DNA of 38,675 bases from Phycisphaerae bacterium (GTDB lineage Bacteria > Planctomycetota > Phycisphaerae > SM23-33). A program made the position numbers and the translations under genes. The stretch is taken from contig JAFGEJ010000131.1 of the NCBI GenBank assembly GCA_016931655.1, positions 1 to 38,675 on the forward strand, written 5' to 3'. Positions 15,570 to 23,818 of this stretch are shown piece after piece (positions within the stretch are counted from its first letter, which is position 1; each line of letters opens with the position of its first letter). The notes beneath the pieces are model-generated. The model was not told the origin of the DNA. It saw only the letters and a program-made list of their open reading frames with translations, and made no database searches.

Positions 15570-16169
15570 TCAGGTCTCCACGACGGTTCTGAGCGCGTCG
15601 AGGAACGTTTTCGGCTGCGTGGGCGTCAGCAGGAGCGGGCGGCGGTTCTTCAGGCGAAGGTACACCAGTCCGTCGTTTCGAGTGACGTAGGCGTCCACGT
15701 TGCCCATGTATTCCGAGGTGAACCAGCCGAAGCATCCCAGCACGCCCCGCAGTCCGAATCGGCGCGTCAGTCGCCCCAGGTCGGTTCCGGTCACGGGGCG
15801 CATTTCCGCGAAGGCGGCCTTGGGCAGTTTGCGCGAGCGTCCCGGCCAGACGATGCGCATCCCCTCGGCGGAGATCGCGAAGTATTTCGGGCGGGAGTAG
15901 AGATGAATCAGTCCCACACTCGCGGCGCTAAGAATCGCTATGACGACGCCCAGGGCGATCAGCCATCCCGTTTCGATGTTCGACAGCCAGAGGTCCACCA
16001 GCATCAACCCGACGGCCACCACCCCCAATAGCGCAAGCACCATCACCGTGGAAAATTTCATTGCGACGTCCATCGGCGCGATGGGAAAGATCGCCTCTTG
16101 ACTCTCCGCCGGTTCGTCGGGTTCCGGGTTCGACGCGGGAGACGACACATTGTCCGACACAGCAGCCAT
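15570..16169 (-). CDS. Membrane protein with a bacterial PH domain
   Basis: The 199-residue protein has an acidic, Pro-rich cytoplasmic start (residues 1-35), two membrane segments (about 38-60 FSTVMVLALLGVVAVGLMLV and 68-88 WLIALGVVIAILSAASVGLI), and a C-terminal domain resembling the bacterial pleckstrin-homology family bPH_5 (PF10882). That domain includes YFAISAEGMRIVWPG, GLRGVLGCFGWFTSEYMGNV and LVYLRLKNRRPLLLTPTQP, ending with the typical FLDAL helix. The family is usually found in small integral membrane proteins of unknown role. It sits between the propeller protein and uvrD, with 14 bases to uvrD. No Shine-Dalgarno precedes the ATG, but TATAAT occurs 8 bases before it. Confidence 0.7.
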   Translation of the reverse strand: MAAVSDNVSSPASNPEPDEPAESQEAIFPIAPMDVAMKFSTVMVLALLGVVAVGLMLVDLWLSNIETGWLIALGVVIAILSAASVGLIHLYSRPKYFAISAEGMRIVWPGRSRKLPKAAFAEMRPVTGTDLGRLTRRFGLRGVLGCFGWFTSEYMGNVDAYVTRNDGLVYLRLKNRRPLLLTPTQPKTFLDALRTVVET

Positions 16170-16177
16170 GATCGGCG

Positions 16178-16183
16178 ATTATA
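16178..16183 (-). promoter_or_regulatory. TATAAT box 8 bases before the PH-domain gene (possible leaderless start)
   Basis: The minus strand reads TATAAT at 16178-16183. A transcript started here would begin at or within a few bases of the ATG at 16169, so translation would be leaderless. No -35 match is visible in the expected place, and the gene could equally be read through from upstream. Confidence 0.25.
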
Positions 16184-16207
16184 TCCCCTCTTGCCCGCCG
16201 GTGCGCC

Positions 16208-18673
16208 CTATTTTCGCGCCGCCGCGGAACGGCTGGCGTATCCGACGTTCCCGAACGCGTCCGTCGCCCGCACGGTGATCTGGTGCGCCCCGGACGAGAG
16301 GCGGGGAACCTCCGCCCGAAACGCCTCGCGCGACGAATCGCAGATGCCGTCGGCCGGCAGGAACGTCCGCCACTTCGTCGCGCTGTCCACGGAATATTGC
16401 AGCGAGACGATCCGAGTCAGCGCGTCGGACGCCTCGCCGTGCAGAACCACCCGGTCCTCAGTGACCACGACGGTGAACTTCTCAAATCGCGGCGGCGTGT
16501 TATCCACCGTTACCGGTTCGCTGATGCGCGAACTCCGCATCGCGTCGGAGGCCGTGTTGGACGGCTCGTCGGAGGCGATCACGCGCAGGCGATACTCGCC
16601 GTCACCGACGGTGCGGGTGTCCCAGAGATAGCTCGGTTGCTTCAGGTTCTTCGCCGCCGTGATCCATACCTTCGAGCCGTCCCTGCGAAACTGCACCTTG
16701 AACTTCAGTTTGTCCTTGTTGGGGTCGGCGGCCTGGATCGTCACGAGACGATAAAGCTCCGTGGGCGTCTTCGGGGCGGGTGGCTTGGGCTGGTTGGTCG
16801 CCGTGACGCGCACGCCGGAAACCACCGGCGCGAGATTCGCCACCTGGTAAATCGTCTCGACGCTCTCCAGCACAGGCTCTTCCAAATCGCGCGAGGTCAT
16901 GGTGACGCGATACTGCAGGAACCGCGCCGCCGGGGCGCCGATGGGCGTGAAGCCTTCCTGCAGGGGCGTTTCTTTCGTCCAGGCGCTCCAGACGCCGTCG
17001 GTGGCGGGGGTGAGGTTTCCGCTGCGCGTCGCGACGGTCAGGCGCGATCCGTCCGGCGCCCGGCCCGCGAGTTTCAGCGTGCCCCACTGGGCGATCTGTT
17101 TGGCGTCCAGCGGCGGGCTTGTCAGTGTGCCTTCCTCGGCCGGTTTCGTGCCGATGCTGCCGACTGAGCCGGCGTTGCTCGTGGCAAACAGCAGCGCGTC
17201 GTCCGAGCCGGGTGCAAGGGCGGTGACCTGCTTGGCGTCGGTGTCGACGACCTCGCCGGAGAGCGTTCCGTCGAGCGTGACGAAGTACACGCTTCCTTCG
17301 TCGCCGGCGGCCAGGAAGAGGCGGTTGCCTCGTCGGACCATCGCCTGAATGGTTCCGGGGCGTCGGAAGATCGGGTGGATCATGCCGGCGGCGTCCACGT
17401 GATACACCGCGTTTCCTTCCCCGGCGGGCGTGGGGGGCGTCGCGCCGCGAGCGGGTGGAGAAGGCGGCGTCGGGGCGGCTGTGACGGACGGCGGAGCATC
17501 TGCCGCCGAGGCTGGGGAATGTTTCACGCGCACGTTTTCCGCGGGGATCGCTCGCACCTTGCCTGTCGTGAGGTCCTGGATCATCACGACGCGCCGGCCT
17601 TGGCGCACGAGCACGGGCAGATTGCGTCCCGCCGGTAAGGTGATCGTGACGCTTCCGTCGGCGGCGTGGGAGGCCTGGGCGTGGATGTCCCGTCCCGCCG
17701 GAGCGGGCGCCGGCTGGGGAACGCGGGTGAGAACCGGTTTGCCCATCCCCGAAGGCGGCGTGGACGGCTGGGCCGGCGGTTCGGTCGGCTGATCTTTCGG
17801 TCCGGCGGGCACCGCCGGCTGGGTGGTCGGTGCGGACGAAGCGCCGGGCGTGTCGGCCCGGCCGTCTTTTGCGCCGTTGTGAGGCTGACTGCGGGCGGAG
17901 GCCTTCTCGGCGTCGCTGGTGGCGGCGTAAAATCCGCCCGACCCGTCGGGCAGAAGTACGGAAATTTCCTTCTCCTCTGCGTCGAGCACAACGCGGGACG
18001 TCTTGGCCTTCGGATCGATTTCGAAGACAAGGCCTTTTTCGTCCGTGCCGGCCAACAGCATGCCGTCTTTTCGGACGGCCAGGCACAGCAGATGTTTGGC
18101 CAGTGAGGCGTCGGCCTGGAAGATCATTTCGCTTTTTCCGGTCGCCGCCAGACGCCAGAGTTTTGCCTCCGGACCGGTCGCCAGGTACAGCGATTCGTTC
18201 GGGCCGGGCGCGACGGCCCAGATATATTTCACGCTCGGATCGTCGAAGAGTTTTTTGACGGTCTTGTCGGGATTGATTTCATACAGCCCGGCCTGTTCGC
18301 CGCCGCCGCCGGCCAGCAGCGTGTCACCGCGGGCATACAGGCAGGTCACAATCGTTGCCGGCAGCGTGGCGACGACTTCGCTCTTGCCGTCGGCAAGGCG
18401 GAGCACCTCGCCGTTGACGCCCGAAGCGGCGTAGATCGCGTCCTTGACGACCGCCAAAGCCGAGACGACCGGCGGGGCCTGGTCGGACGGCAGGAGAACG
18501 TCGATCTTGCGGGCGAGGGTCACGTCGCCGTGTGAATCGATCACGGTGTTCTTCCGCTGCGCCTTGGCGAAGTCGCTTTGGCTTTCCTGCCGCCACACGC
18601 CGGGCGTCACGCCCGACGCGGCCGCCGCGAGCAGCGTCACCACCGATCCCAGAATCATCCATGCATGCTTCAC
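16208..18673 (-). CDS. Exported propeller-like protein with C-terminal Ig/FN3-like domains
   Basis: I start this gene at the GTG at 18671-18673, because AAAGGACG lies 8 bases upstream and the resulting N terminus (MKHAWMILGSVVTLLAAAAS) is a good signal peptide. The 821-residue product has propeller-like repeats at about 65-270 (KDAIYAASGVNGEVLRLADG, GDTLLAGGGGEQAGLYEINP, ESLYLATGPEAKLWRL, GMLLAGTDEKGLVFEIDP). A Pro/Ala/Thr-rich linker of roughly 150 residues interrupts them, and the repeats then resume from about 420 (RRGNRLFLAAGDEGSVYFVT). From about 520 there are beta-rich segments of Ig or FN3 type (APVVSGVRVTATNQ, DGEYRLRVIASDEPSN, VTVDNTPPRFEKFTV, AHQITVRATDAFGNVGYASR). No catalytic residues are recognised. 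It follows the S55 peptidase gene, separated by a palindromic repeat, and probably acts in the periplasm or on the cell surface. Confidence 0.7.
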   Translation of the reverse strand: MKHAWMILGSVVTLLAAAASGVTPGVWRQESQSDFAKAQRKNTVIDSHGDVTLARKIDVLLPSDQAPPVVSALAVVKDAIYAASGVNGEVLRLADGKSEVVATLPATIVTCLYARGDTLLAGGGGEQAGLYEINPDKTVKKLFDDPSVKYIWAVAPGPNESLYLATGPEAKLWRLAATGKSEMIFQADASLAKHLLCLAVRKDGMLLAGTDEKGLVFEIDPKAKTSRVVLDAEEKEISVLLPDGSGGFYAATSDAEKASARSQPHNGAKDGRADTPGASSAPTTQPAVPAGPKDQPTEPPAQPSTPPSGMGKPVLTRVPQPAPAPAGRDIHAQASHAADGSVTITLPAGRNLPVLVRQGRRVVMIQDLTTGKVRAIPAENVRVKHSPASAADAPPSVTAAPTPPSPPARGATPPTPAGEGNAVYHVDAAGMIHPIFRRPGTIQAMVRRGNRLFLAAGDEGSVYFVTLDGTLSGEVVDTDAKQVTALAPGSDDALLFATSNAGSVGSIGTKPAEEGTLTSPPLDAKQIAQWGTLKLAGRAPDGSRLTVATRSGNLTPATDGVWSAWTKETPLQEGFTPIGAPAARFLQYRVTMTSRDLEEPVLESVETIYQVANLAPVVSGVRVTATNQPKPPAPKTPTELYRLVTIQAADPNKDKLKFKVQFRRDGSKVWITAAKNLKQPSYLWDTRTVGDGEYRLRVIASDEPSNTASDAMRSSRISEPVTVDNTPPRFEKFTVVVTEDRVVLHGEASDALTRIVSLQYSVDSATKWRTFLPADGICDSSREAFRAEVPRLSSGAHQITVRATDAFGNVGYASRSAAARK

Positions 18674-18706
18674 AGCCGTCGTCCTTTCACGTGGCACTTT
18701 TCACAC

Positions 18707-18819
18707 GTGGCACCTTCAACGTGAGTTCCGATCCCATCGGAATTCACGTTGTGGGTGCTCGTTTACATTGTTTTGTTCTCAGACACCCACAAGCTCGAAG
18801 ACGAGCTTGAAGGTGCCAC
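18707..18819. repeat. Modular palindromic element, copy A
   Basis: The 113-base element is bounded by GTGGCACCTTCAA (18707-18719) and its complement TTGAAGGTGCCAC (18807-18819). Inside are TTGTGGGTG (18749-18757) and its complement in CACCCACAAGCTCG (18784-18797). Between the left boxes is a hairpin of about 13 base pairs (18720-18748); between the right boxes is a short GCTCG/CGAGC hairpin. The element takes up almost all of the space between the S55 peptidase gene (stop 18823) and the propeller gene. A second copy with the same boxes but a different left hairpin lies at 29287-29404. Confidence 0.85.
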
Positions 18820-18822
18820 GAA

Positions 18823-20931
18823 TTATTTCTCCCGCAGGAGGGTTTCGTTGGTTTCCCGCCGGACGGTAATCGTCGCGGCGACCCTGCCGCTGGGGACGTA
18901 GTCCATGTTCTCCTCCCGCAGGAGCGACGCGGTGAAGGATCGCACGTCCGGCAGGTCCGCCTGTTGCAGTGTGCGGGATTTTCCGCCGGGCAGGTCGGGC
19001 AGTTTTTCCGTTCCGACGGCCAGTCCGCCGCGATGGATCGGAACGTGCAGATACAGCCGGTCGCCGCGCGGCTCAACGCTTTTTTGCAGCGCCGTCAGCA
19101 GTTCCGGCACGCTGCGCGGCGCGAAGTCCTGCGGCTGTTCGCGGCGATGCAGTTCTTCCGCGAATCGCACGTCGCCGGCCGTCAGGGGATACGAACCGTC
19201 CGGCAGGTTCGCGGGGAGCTTCAGGGAAATCGGAACGCGGCGGCGTTTCTGACGATACGGTTCGATCAGGACCGTGCCCGTGACGGTCTGCCCCGGCTGC
19301 CAGATCGCGCCGTTGAGTTTCACGTCGAGGAGTTTCGCCCGGAGACTGCCCTTGTAGATGGACAGGTTCACGTCGATTCGTTTGACCTCCGGGGCCGGTC
19401 CGAACGGATTGTTCAGCAGGGCGAAGATCGGCCTGGCGGTGTCGGAAATCACGGCGTAGATTTCATCGTCGCTTGTGACGTTCACGGCGTGGTACTCGCC
19501 CAGCTCGCCGAAGTCGATTCGCACCTCGTAGCGGACGTAATGTTCCACGGGCGGCATACGAAGAGCGTAGGCCGACACGTCCACCATCGCCGCCGCGAGG
19601 CGGGGGGTGTAATACCGCTGGCGGGCCAGTTGGTAGCGAAAGGTCTGTTTTCGGGCGTCCTCGGCCTGGTCCACGCGGACGGTCATGGGGATCATTTCCA
19701 CCATTGGCCCGACGCGCCCCGCGACGGCGACCTCTTCGTCGCGCGTCAGGGCGCCGACGGGACGAATCGCCGAGCCGAGCTTGAAGCTCGTTCGCAGCGT
19801 GCGGATAACCTGGTGGATATAGGCGGTTCCCATCGGCAGGCGGACGTTGCCCTCGCCGAACATACTGTGCCCGAAGGCCAGCACCGTATCGCCCAGCACG
19901 TCGGTGACCGTGCCGACGCCCGTCCAGTCCTGATCGCCCGTGACCAGCGCGACGGAGACAGCCGAGCCGGGCTGGAGCGTAACTTCCTCCAGTTGCCTGC
20001 GGTTCATTCCGCCGAAGCCCGCCTCGGCGGGCAAGGCCCCAGCCGCCACGGGGCGAAGCCCCATCGGTTCCATCTGCTGGCTGAGCCGATCCAGAATATC
20101 CGCGTCGCAACCCGAAACGCAGATCGGAACGGCCAGCGGGCAAAGTCGCCCCCTTCCCGGTGCGGGGCGCGGCGGCGAGGATAACTCGTAAAACGTTCCT
20201 TTTCCGGGCTTTAATGCGATGTTCAGAAACGCCTTCGGCGACATTCGTCCCACGGTCTGGGCGCCCCAGGCCGACGGCGGGGAATCATTGTCCTCCGGGC
20301 GAGATTCATGCGTCGGGCGGGTCGAAGGCTGTGTTGCCGGCTGAGTTGCCGGCTGCGTTGCCGGCTGCGTCGAAGTTGTGGAACCTGGCGGAGCGGGTGC
20401 TCCGCCAGGCAGATTTTCTGCTCCGCCAGGCAAATTTTCCGTGGTGGTTTTTGTTTCTTCGGGCAGCACGCCGGGCATGGCGAGCATTTGCGTGATCGGC
20501 TGCAGGCCGCACTGCGGCTCGGTCGCCAGCGACCAGCCGAACGCCACCGCCCCGATGAGCTTGTCCTTCCCGTCGCGCGGGTCCTTCACGTACACCGGCG
20601 AGCCGCTCATGCCCTCCACGACCCGGCTTTTCTCCAGACCCTGGCCGGAGAGCTTCGCCAGGATCACGTCCCGCTGGGGCATGTACGGAAAGCCGCGAAC
20701 GACGGAAATGATTTCCACGTCGAATCGTTCGATTTTCGTGCCGGAAAAGACGCTCAGGCCGTAGCCTTTCATTCCCCGCTGCAGGTGGCGGTGGTGGAGA
20801 TATTTATCGGAATGTTCGACGAACGCCTCGGCCCGCGCCATGGCGAGGTCGGACGGTACATCCCCCGCGCGGGTCCATCCGCACCAGCCGCACGTCATCA
20901 CAGCCGCCATGCCGAACGTGAACCACCGCAT
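18823..20931 (-). CDS. SpoIVB-type S55 peptidase domain protein, exported, with permuted motifs
   Basis: The 702-residue protein begins with a signal-peptide-like stretch (MRWFTFGMAAVMTCGWCGWTRA) and has GGAGAGGAC just before its ATG. Residues 50-145 match the serine half of the SpoIVB peptidase (S55): MKGYGLSVFSGTKIERFDVE, then RVVEGMSGSPVYV with the catalytic serine at about 111, then KLIGAVAFGWSLATEPQ. The histidine half comes later, at about 335-375 (TGVGTVTDVLGDTVLAFGHS, His about 355). In B. subtilis SpoIVB the histidine precedes the serine, so the order is permuted. Between the halves is a flexible linker with tandem ENLPGGA and TQPA units (about 163-205). The C-terminal third is beta-rich with no assigned family. 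It is probably a periplasmic serine protease. It lies between the SpoIIE phosphatase and the propeller protein. Confidence 0.8.
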   Translation of the reverse strand: MRWFTFGMAAVMTCGWCGWTRAGDVPSDLAMARAEAFVEHSDKYLHHRHLQRGMKGYGLSVFSGTKIERFDVEIISVVRGFPYMPQRDVILAKLSGQGLEKSRVVEGMSGSPVYVKDPRDGKDKLIGAVAFGWSLATEPQCGLQPITQMLAMPGVLPEETKTTTENLPGGAENLPGGAPAPPGSTTSTQPATQPATQPATQPSTRPTHESRPEDNDSPPSAWGAQTVGRMSPKAFLNIALKPGKGTFYELSSPPRPAPGRGRLCPLAVPICVSGCDADILDRLSQQMEPMGLRPVAAGALPAEAGFGGMNRRQLEEVTLQPGSAVSVALVTGDQDWTGVGTVTDVLGDTVLAFGHSMFGEGNVRLPMGTAYIHQVIRTLRTSFKLGSAIRPVGALTRDEEVAVAGRVGPMVEMIPMTVRVDQAEDARKQTFRYQLARQRYYTPRLAAAMVDVSAYALRMPPVEHYVRYEVRIDFGELGEYHAVNVTSDDEIYAVISDTARPIFALLNNPFGPAPEVKRIDVNLSIYKGSLRAKLLDVKLNGAIWQPGQTVTGTVLIEPYRQKRRRVPISLKLPANLPDGSYPLTAGDVRFAEELHRREQPQDFAPRSVPELLTALQKSVEPRGDRLYLHVPIHRGGLAVGTEKLPDLPGGKSRTLQQADLPDVRSFTASLLREENMDYVPSGRVAATITVRRETNETLLREK
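20333..20439. repeat. In-frame tandem repeats in the S55 peptidase linker
   Basis: Three 12-base units GTTGCCGGCTGM lie at 20333-20368 and encode TQPA repeats. Two 21-base units starting TGCTCCGCCAGGCA lie at 20398-20418 and 20419-20439 and differ at one base; they encode ENLPGGA twice. Both are multiples of three, so length changes would keep the frame. Confidence 0.85.
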
Positions 20932-21004
20932 CCGTGTCCTCTCCGATCCTTCGGGGAGATATCCTACCCGCTGAAGAAGGGCGTCATCAAGGAGAAATCC
21001 TGGC

Positions 21005-23146
21005 TTACAGCGCCTTGACGATCACGAGTGTGATGTCGTCTTCCTGCGGGCCTGCGCCTTCGTGGAAGGCGACCACCGCCTCGACGACGGCCTGGTGGAT
21101 TTCGGCGGCCGATTTGTCGGCGTTGGCGAGAATCACGTCGAACATCCGCCGGCGGGTGAACATGTCCCCGGCGGAATTTTTCGCCTCCCAGATTCCGTCC
21201 GTGCCGACGGCAAGGATATCGCCCGGTTCCAGCGTGATCGGCCCGGAACCTTTATAGGGCACGTCCTCCAGGACGCCGAGCACCATTCCGCCGCCGGTCT
21301 GGAGTTCCTCGATTTGCCCGGTCGCCCCGTGCAGCCAGACGGCCGGGTCGTGCCCGCCGGAAACCCAGCGGAGCGTGCGGTGTTTCGCGTCCAGCAGGCC
21401 GTAGAACAGCGTGAGAAACCGCTCGTCGCCGGTGTCGCGCACGAGGTGCACGTTGATGTCCTCGAACATCTTTCCCAGGTCGTCGCCGTGGGTGGCGACG
21501 TGGCTCCTCAGCACGGCCCGGGCCGAGGCCATCAGCAGCGCCGCGCCGATGCCGTGCCCGGTGATATCGCCCACGGCGATCCCCACTTTTCCGTCCCCCA
21601 GCTCCGCCAGGTCGATGAAGTCGTAGTAGTCGCCTCCGGTTTCGTCGCTGTATCGGCTGGCGCCGGCGATGTCGAACCCTTCCAGCTTCGGCGGGGTGTG
21701 GGGAAGAAGATGCTGCTGCACTTCCATCGCCAGGGCGAGGGATTCCTTCATTTTTTCGCGTTCGCGCAAGGCCGGGCCTGTCGCGTTGAACACGTTGCCG
21801 AGTTCCTCCAGTTCATCGCGGGTGTGAATCTCCACGCGGGCGTCGAAATCGCCGCCGGTGAGTTTTTTCGCCCCGTCGGCCAACTGGCGGATCGGCTGGG
21901 TGAGCATCCGGCTGCGACGGAACGCCAGCAGAACCACCAGCACGATCACCCACAGGAGAATGAAACCGGTGATCCCCAGGGCCTCGCGGGTGATTTTCTC
22001 AATGACCGCGTCCACTCGCCGGGCGCCGGCGACCACCTGCTCGTACGGCACGAGGATTACGGAAACCAGTTCTCCGTCGCCGTAGACGCTGTAGGCCCAG
22101 AGCATGTCCCGTCCCTGATAGCCCATGCGTCGCACGCCGGGTCTTCCCTCGGCCACGTCCTGCAGCAGGGCGATCATTTCCTTCGGGTTGTCCGAGCGAA
22201 GCGTTTCGAAGTCCAGTTGTTTCTTCCACTTGAGTCCCTGGTATTCGTAGCTTTTCTGGTTGAAGACCGTCAGGCGGATGGCTTCGTCCCGGTCGGCCGG
22301 CTGAACCAGCGCGTGAAGAACCCGCGACGATTTTTTCCACTCCGTCGGCAGGTGAAGTTCGTTCAGCACACTTGCCAGCGGCACGTCGATGGCGGTCACG
22401 CCGGCAAAGTCTCCGTTGGGACGAAACACGCTCATGGAACAGGTCAGCGTCACCGTGCGCGTGGAAACGTCCGGGAAAATGGTCCAGACCGGTTCGAGTG
22501 TATCCTGCTGTTTGGCCTTGCGATACCATTCCCGCACGCGGGGATCGTAATCGCCCGGGTATCCGCCGTGGCCGGGATAGGACGAATGAAACCCGCTCTC
22601 CAGGGCGGTGTACATCCAGGTTTTCATGCTTGGGTCGAACTGGTACAGGCGGGCATAGGCTTCGGGCATGGTGCTCAGGCGTGCCATGTCCTGTTGGACG
22701 GATTCGGGATTCACACCGGGGGCGATCACAAACACCTGTTCTCGAAACGACACGGGGATGGGGTGTTTCTTCTGGTTCGCGTCCAGGCGGAAATACTTAT
22801 CCAGCGTCTGCATGTCGTCGGGCAGGCGGTCCTGTTTGTCATAGTTGACGTTCAGAAAGACGGGGGATGGTTTCGGCGGCGGGGCGCAAAGGCGGTTTTC
22901 CACCTCTCTCGCCTGGGCCAGTACCGTCATGGCCACCAGTTCCCGGTCCCGCTCGACGATGCGCACGTAATCTCCGACCAGCCCCTGGAGATAATTCCTC
23001 GCGTCGTTTTCGAGGCTTTCGAAGGCGATGTTTTCGACCCGGCTCTGGATGCGCCGCGTCGAGAGATGATGGTCCAGCGCCACCAGGAGCATGGGCGCCA
23101 GGGCGATAACCAGCATGACGCGGAGAAGTCGAACGCGGATCGTCAT
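21005..23146 (-). CDS. Membrane sensor PP2C phosphatase (Cache-HAMP-SpoIIE)
   Basis: The 713-residue protein has a membrane segment at about 7-27 ([20 protein letters not shown]), a periplasmic Cache-type sensor up to about 365 (with [37 protein letters not shown]), a second membrane segment ([18 protein letters not shown]), a HAMP linker ([31 protein letters not shown]) and a SpoIIE/RsbU-type PP2C domain from about 470. The phosphatase has its metal-binding aspartates in [31 protein letters not shown] and EDDITLVIV, so it should be active. It would sense an extracytoplasmic ligand and dephosphorylate a cytoplasmic protein, classically an anti-anti-sigma factor. No STAS protein or sigma factor is in the window. 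It is the first gene of the minus-strand cluster that contains the S55 peptidase. Confidence 0.92.
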   Translation of the reverse strand: MTIRVRLLRVMLVIALAPMLLVALDHHLSTRRIQSRVENIAFESLENDARNYLQGLVGDYVRIVERDRELVAMTVLAQAREVENRLCAPPPKPSPVFLNVNYDKQDRLPDDMQTLDKYFRLDANQKKHPIPVSFREQVFVIAPGVNPESVQQDMARLSTMPEAYARLYQFDPSMKTWMYTALESGFHSSYPGHGGYPGDYDPRVREWYRKAKQQDTLEPVWTIFPDVSTRTVTLTCSMSVFRPNGDFAGVTAIDVPLASVLNELHLPTEWKKSSRVLHALVQPADRDEAIRLTVFNQKSYEYQGLKWKKQLDFETLRSDNPKEMIALLQDVAEGRPGVRRMGYQGRDMLWAYSVYGDGELVSVILVPYEQVVAGARRVDAVIEKITREALGITGFILLWVIVLVVLLAFRRSRMLTQPIRQLADGAKKLTGGDFDARVEIHTRDELEELGNVFNATGPALREREKMKESLALAMEVQQHLLPHTPPKLEGFDIAGASRYSDETGGDYYDFIDLAELGDGKVGIAVGDITGHGIGAALLMASARAVLRSHVATHGDDLGKMFEDINVHLVRDTGDERFLTLFYGLLDAKHRTLRWVSGGHDPAVWLHGATGQIEELQTGGGMVLGVLEDVPYKGSGPITLEPGDILAVGTDGIWEAKNSAGDMFTRRRMFDVILANADKSAAEIHQAVVEAVVAFHEGAGPQEDDITLVIVKAL

Positions 23147-23227
23147 AATTTCTTTCTACCCGGAATTCTCCCGGCAAAGCAAGTCCCAATCCGCGCGCCT
23201 ACAATGGTTCGTGCGGAGAAAGACGCG

Positions 23228-23764
23228 ATGAAACGGGTTTTGTTCCCATTGCGAATCTTCGGGACGGCCTTGGCGATTCTGCAGGCCGTCGGATGCGACA
23301 CCGCCCCACCGCCGGGCGGGGAGGAAACCTCCGTGAACCCGTCGAAACCGAAAATCGTCAAATCGGACGCCGAATGGAAACGCACCCTCACACCGGAGGA
23401 ATATCGCATCACACGGCAGTGCGGCACCGAGGCGCCTTTTACCGGGAAGTACTGGAATACCAAGGAGAAAGGAACGTACCTCTGCGTCGCCTGCGGCCAG
23501 CCGCTGTATTCCTCCGGGACGAAATTCGATTCGGGCACGGGCTGGCCCAGCTTCTGGGCGCCGCTGGAGGAGGAACATATCGAAGTGCGCACCGACACGT
23601 CGCACGGGATGGTCCGCCGGGAATTGCTCTGCGCCCGTTGCGGGGCGCACCTGGGGCACGTCTTCGACGACGGGCCGGCCCCGACGGGCCAACGCCATTG
23701 CATCAACTCCGCCGCCCTTCGCCTGCAACGTACGGAGGAAAACGCTCAGACCACCAGGCCCTGA
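23228..23764 (+). CDS. msrB: Peptide-methionine (R)-S-oxide reductase MsrB, lipoprotein form
   Basis: MsrB reduces methionine R-sulfoxide in oxidised proteins. The ATG at 23228 has GGAGA 8-9 bases upstream and a TACAAT box at 23200-23205. The first 21 residues ([20 protein letters not shown]) end in AVGC, an acceptable lipobox, so the enzyme is probably anchored on the outside of the inner membrane or in the outer membrane. The 178 residues include [19 protein letters not shown], the zinc-binding pairs CVAC and CARC, the GTGWPSFW motif, and the catalytic cysteine in [11 protein letters not shown]. The gene is divergent from the SpoIIE phosphatase. The long open frame that covers it upstream to 21062 on this strand is the shadow of that phosphatase gene. 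Confidence 0.92.
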   Translation: MKRVLFPLRIFGTALAILQAVGCDTAPPPGGEETSVNPSKPKIVKSDAEWKRTLTPEEYRITRQCGTEAPFTGKYWNTKEKGTYLCVACGQPLYSSGTKFDSGTGWPSFWAPLEEEHIEVRTDTSHGMVRRELLCARCGAHLGHVFDDGPAPTGQRHCINSAALRLQRTEENAQTTRP

Positions 23765-23799
23765 CGGAATCGCCGCGAGAAGAAGCGCGGCGATCCGTC
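23763..23799. terminator. Strong hairpin between convergent msrB and the PEP-binding gene
   Basis: GACGGAATCGCCGCG and CGCGGCGATCCGTC pair over 14 bases with one bulged A and an 8-base loop (AGAAGAAG). It sits in the 54-base gap between two converging genes, where a bidirectional terminator is expected. No T-run follows on either strand, so the call is moderate. Confidence 0.45.
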
Positions 23800-23818
23800 G
23801 CCGGCGGGGTTTGGTGTA

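Noticed and set aside
21062-23227. Long plus-strand frame upstream of and in frame with msrB
   Set aside because: It is the antisense of the SpoIIE phosphatase gene. The msrB part begins at 23228 with its own ribosome-binding site and signal peptide, so no giant fusion is supported.
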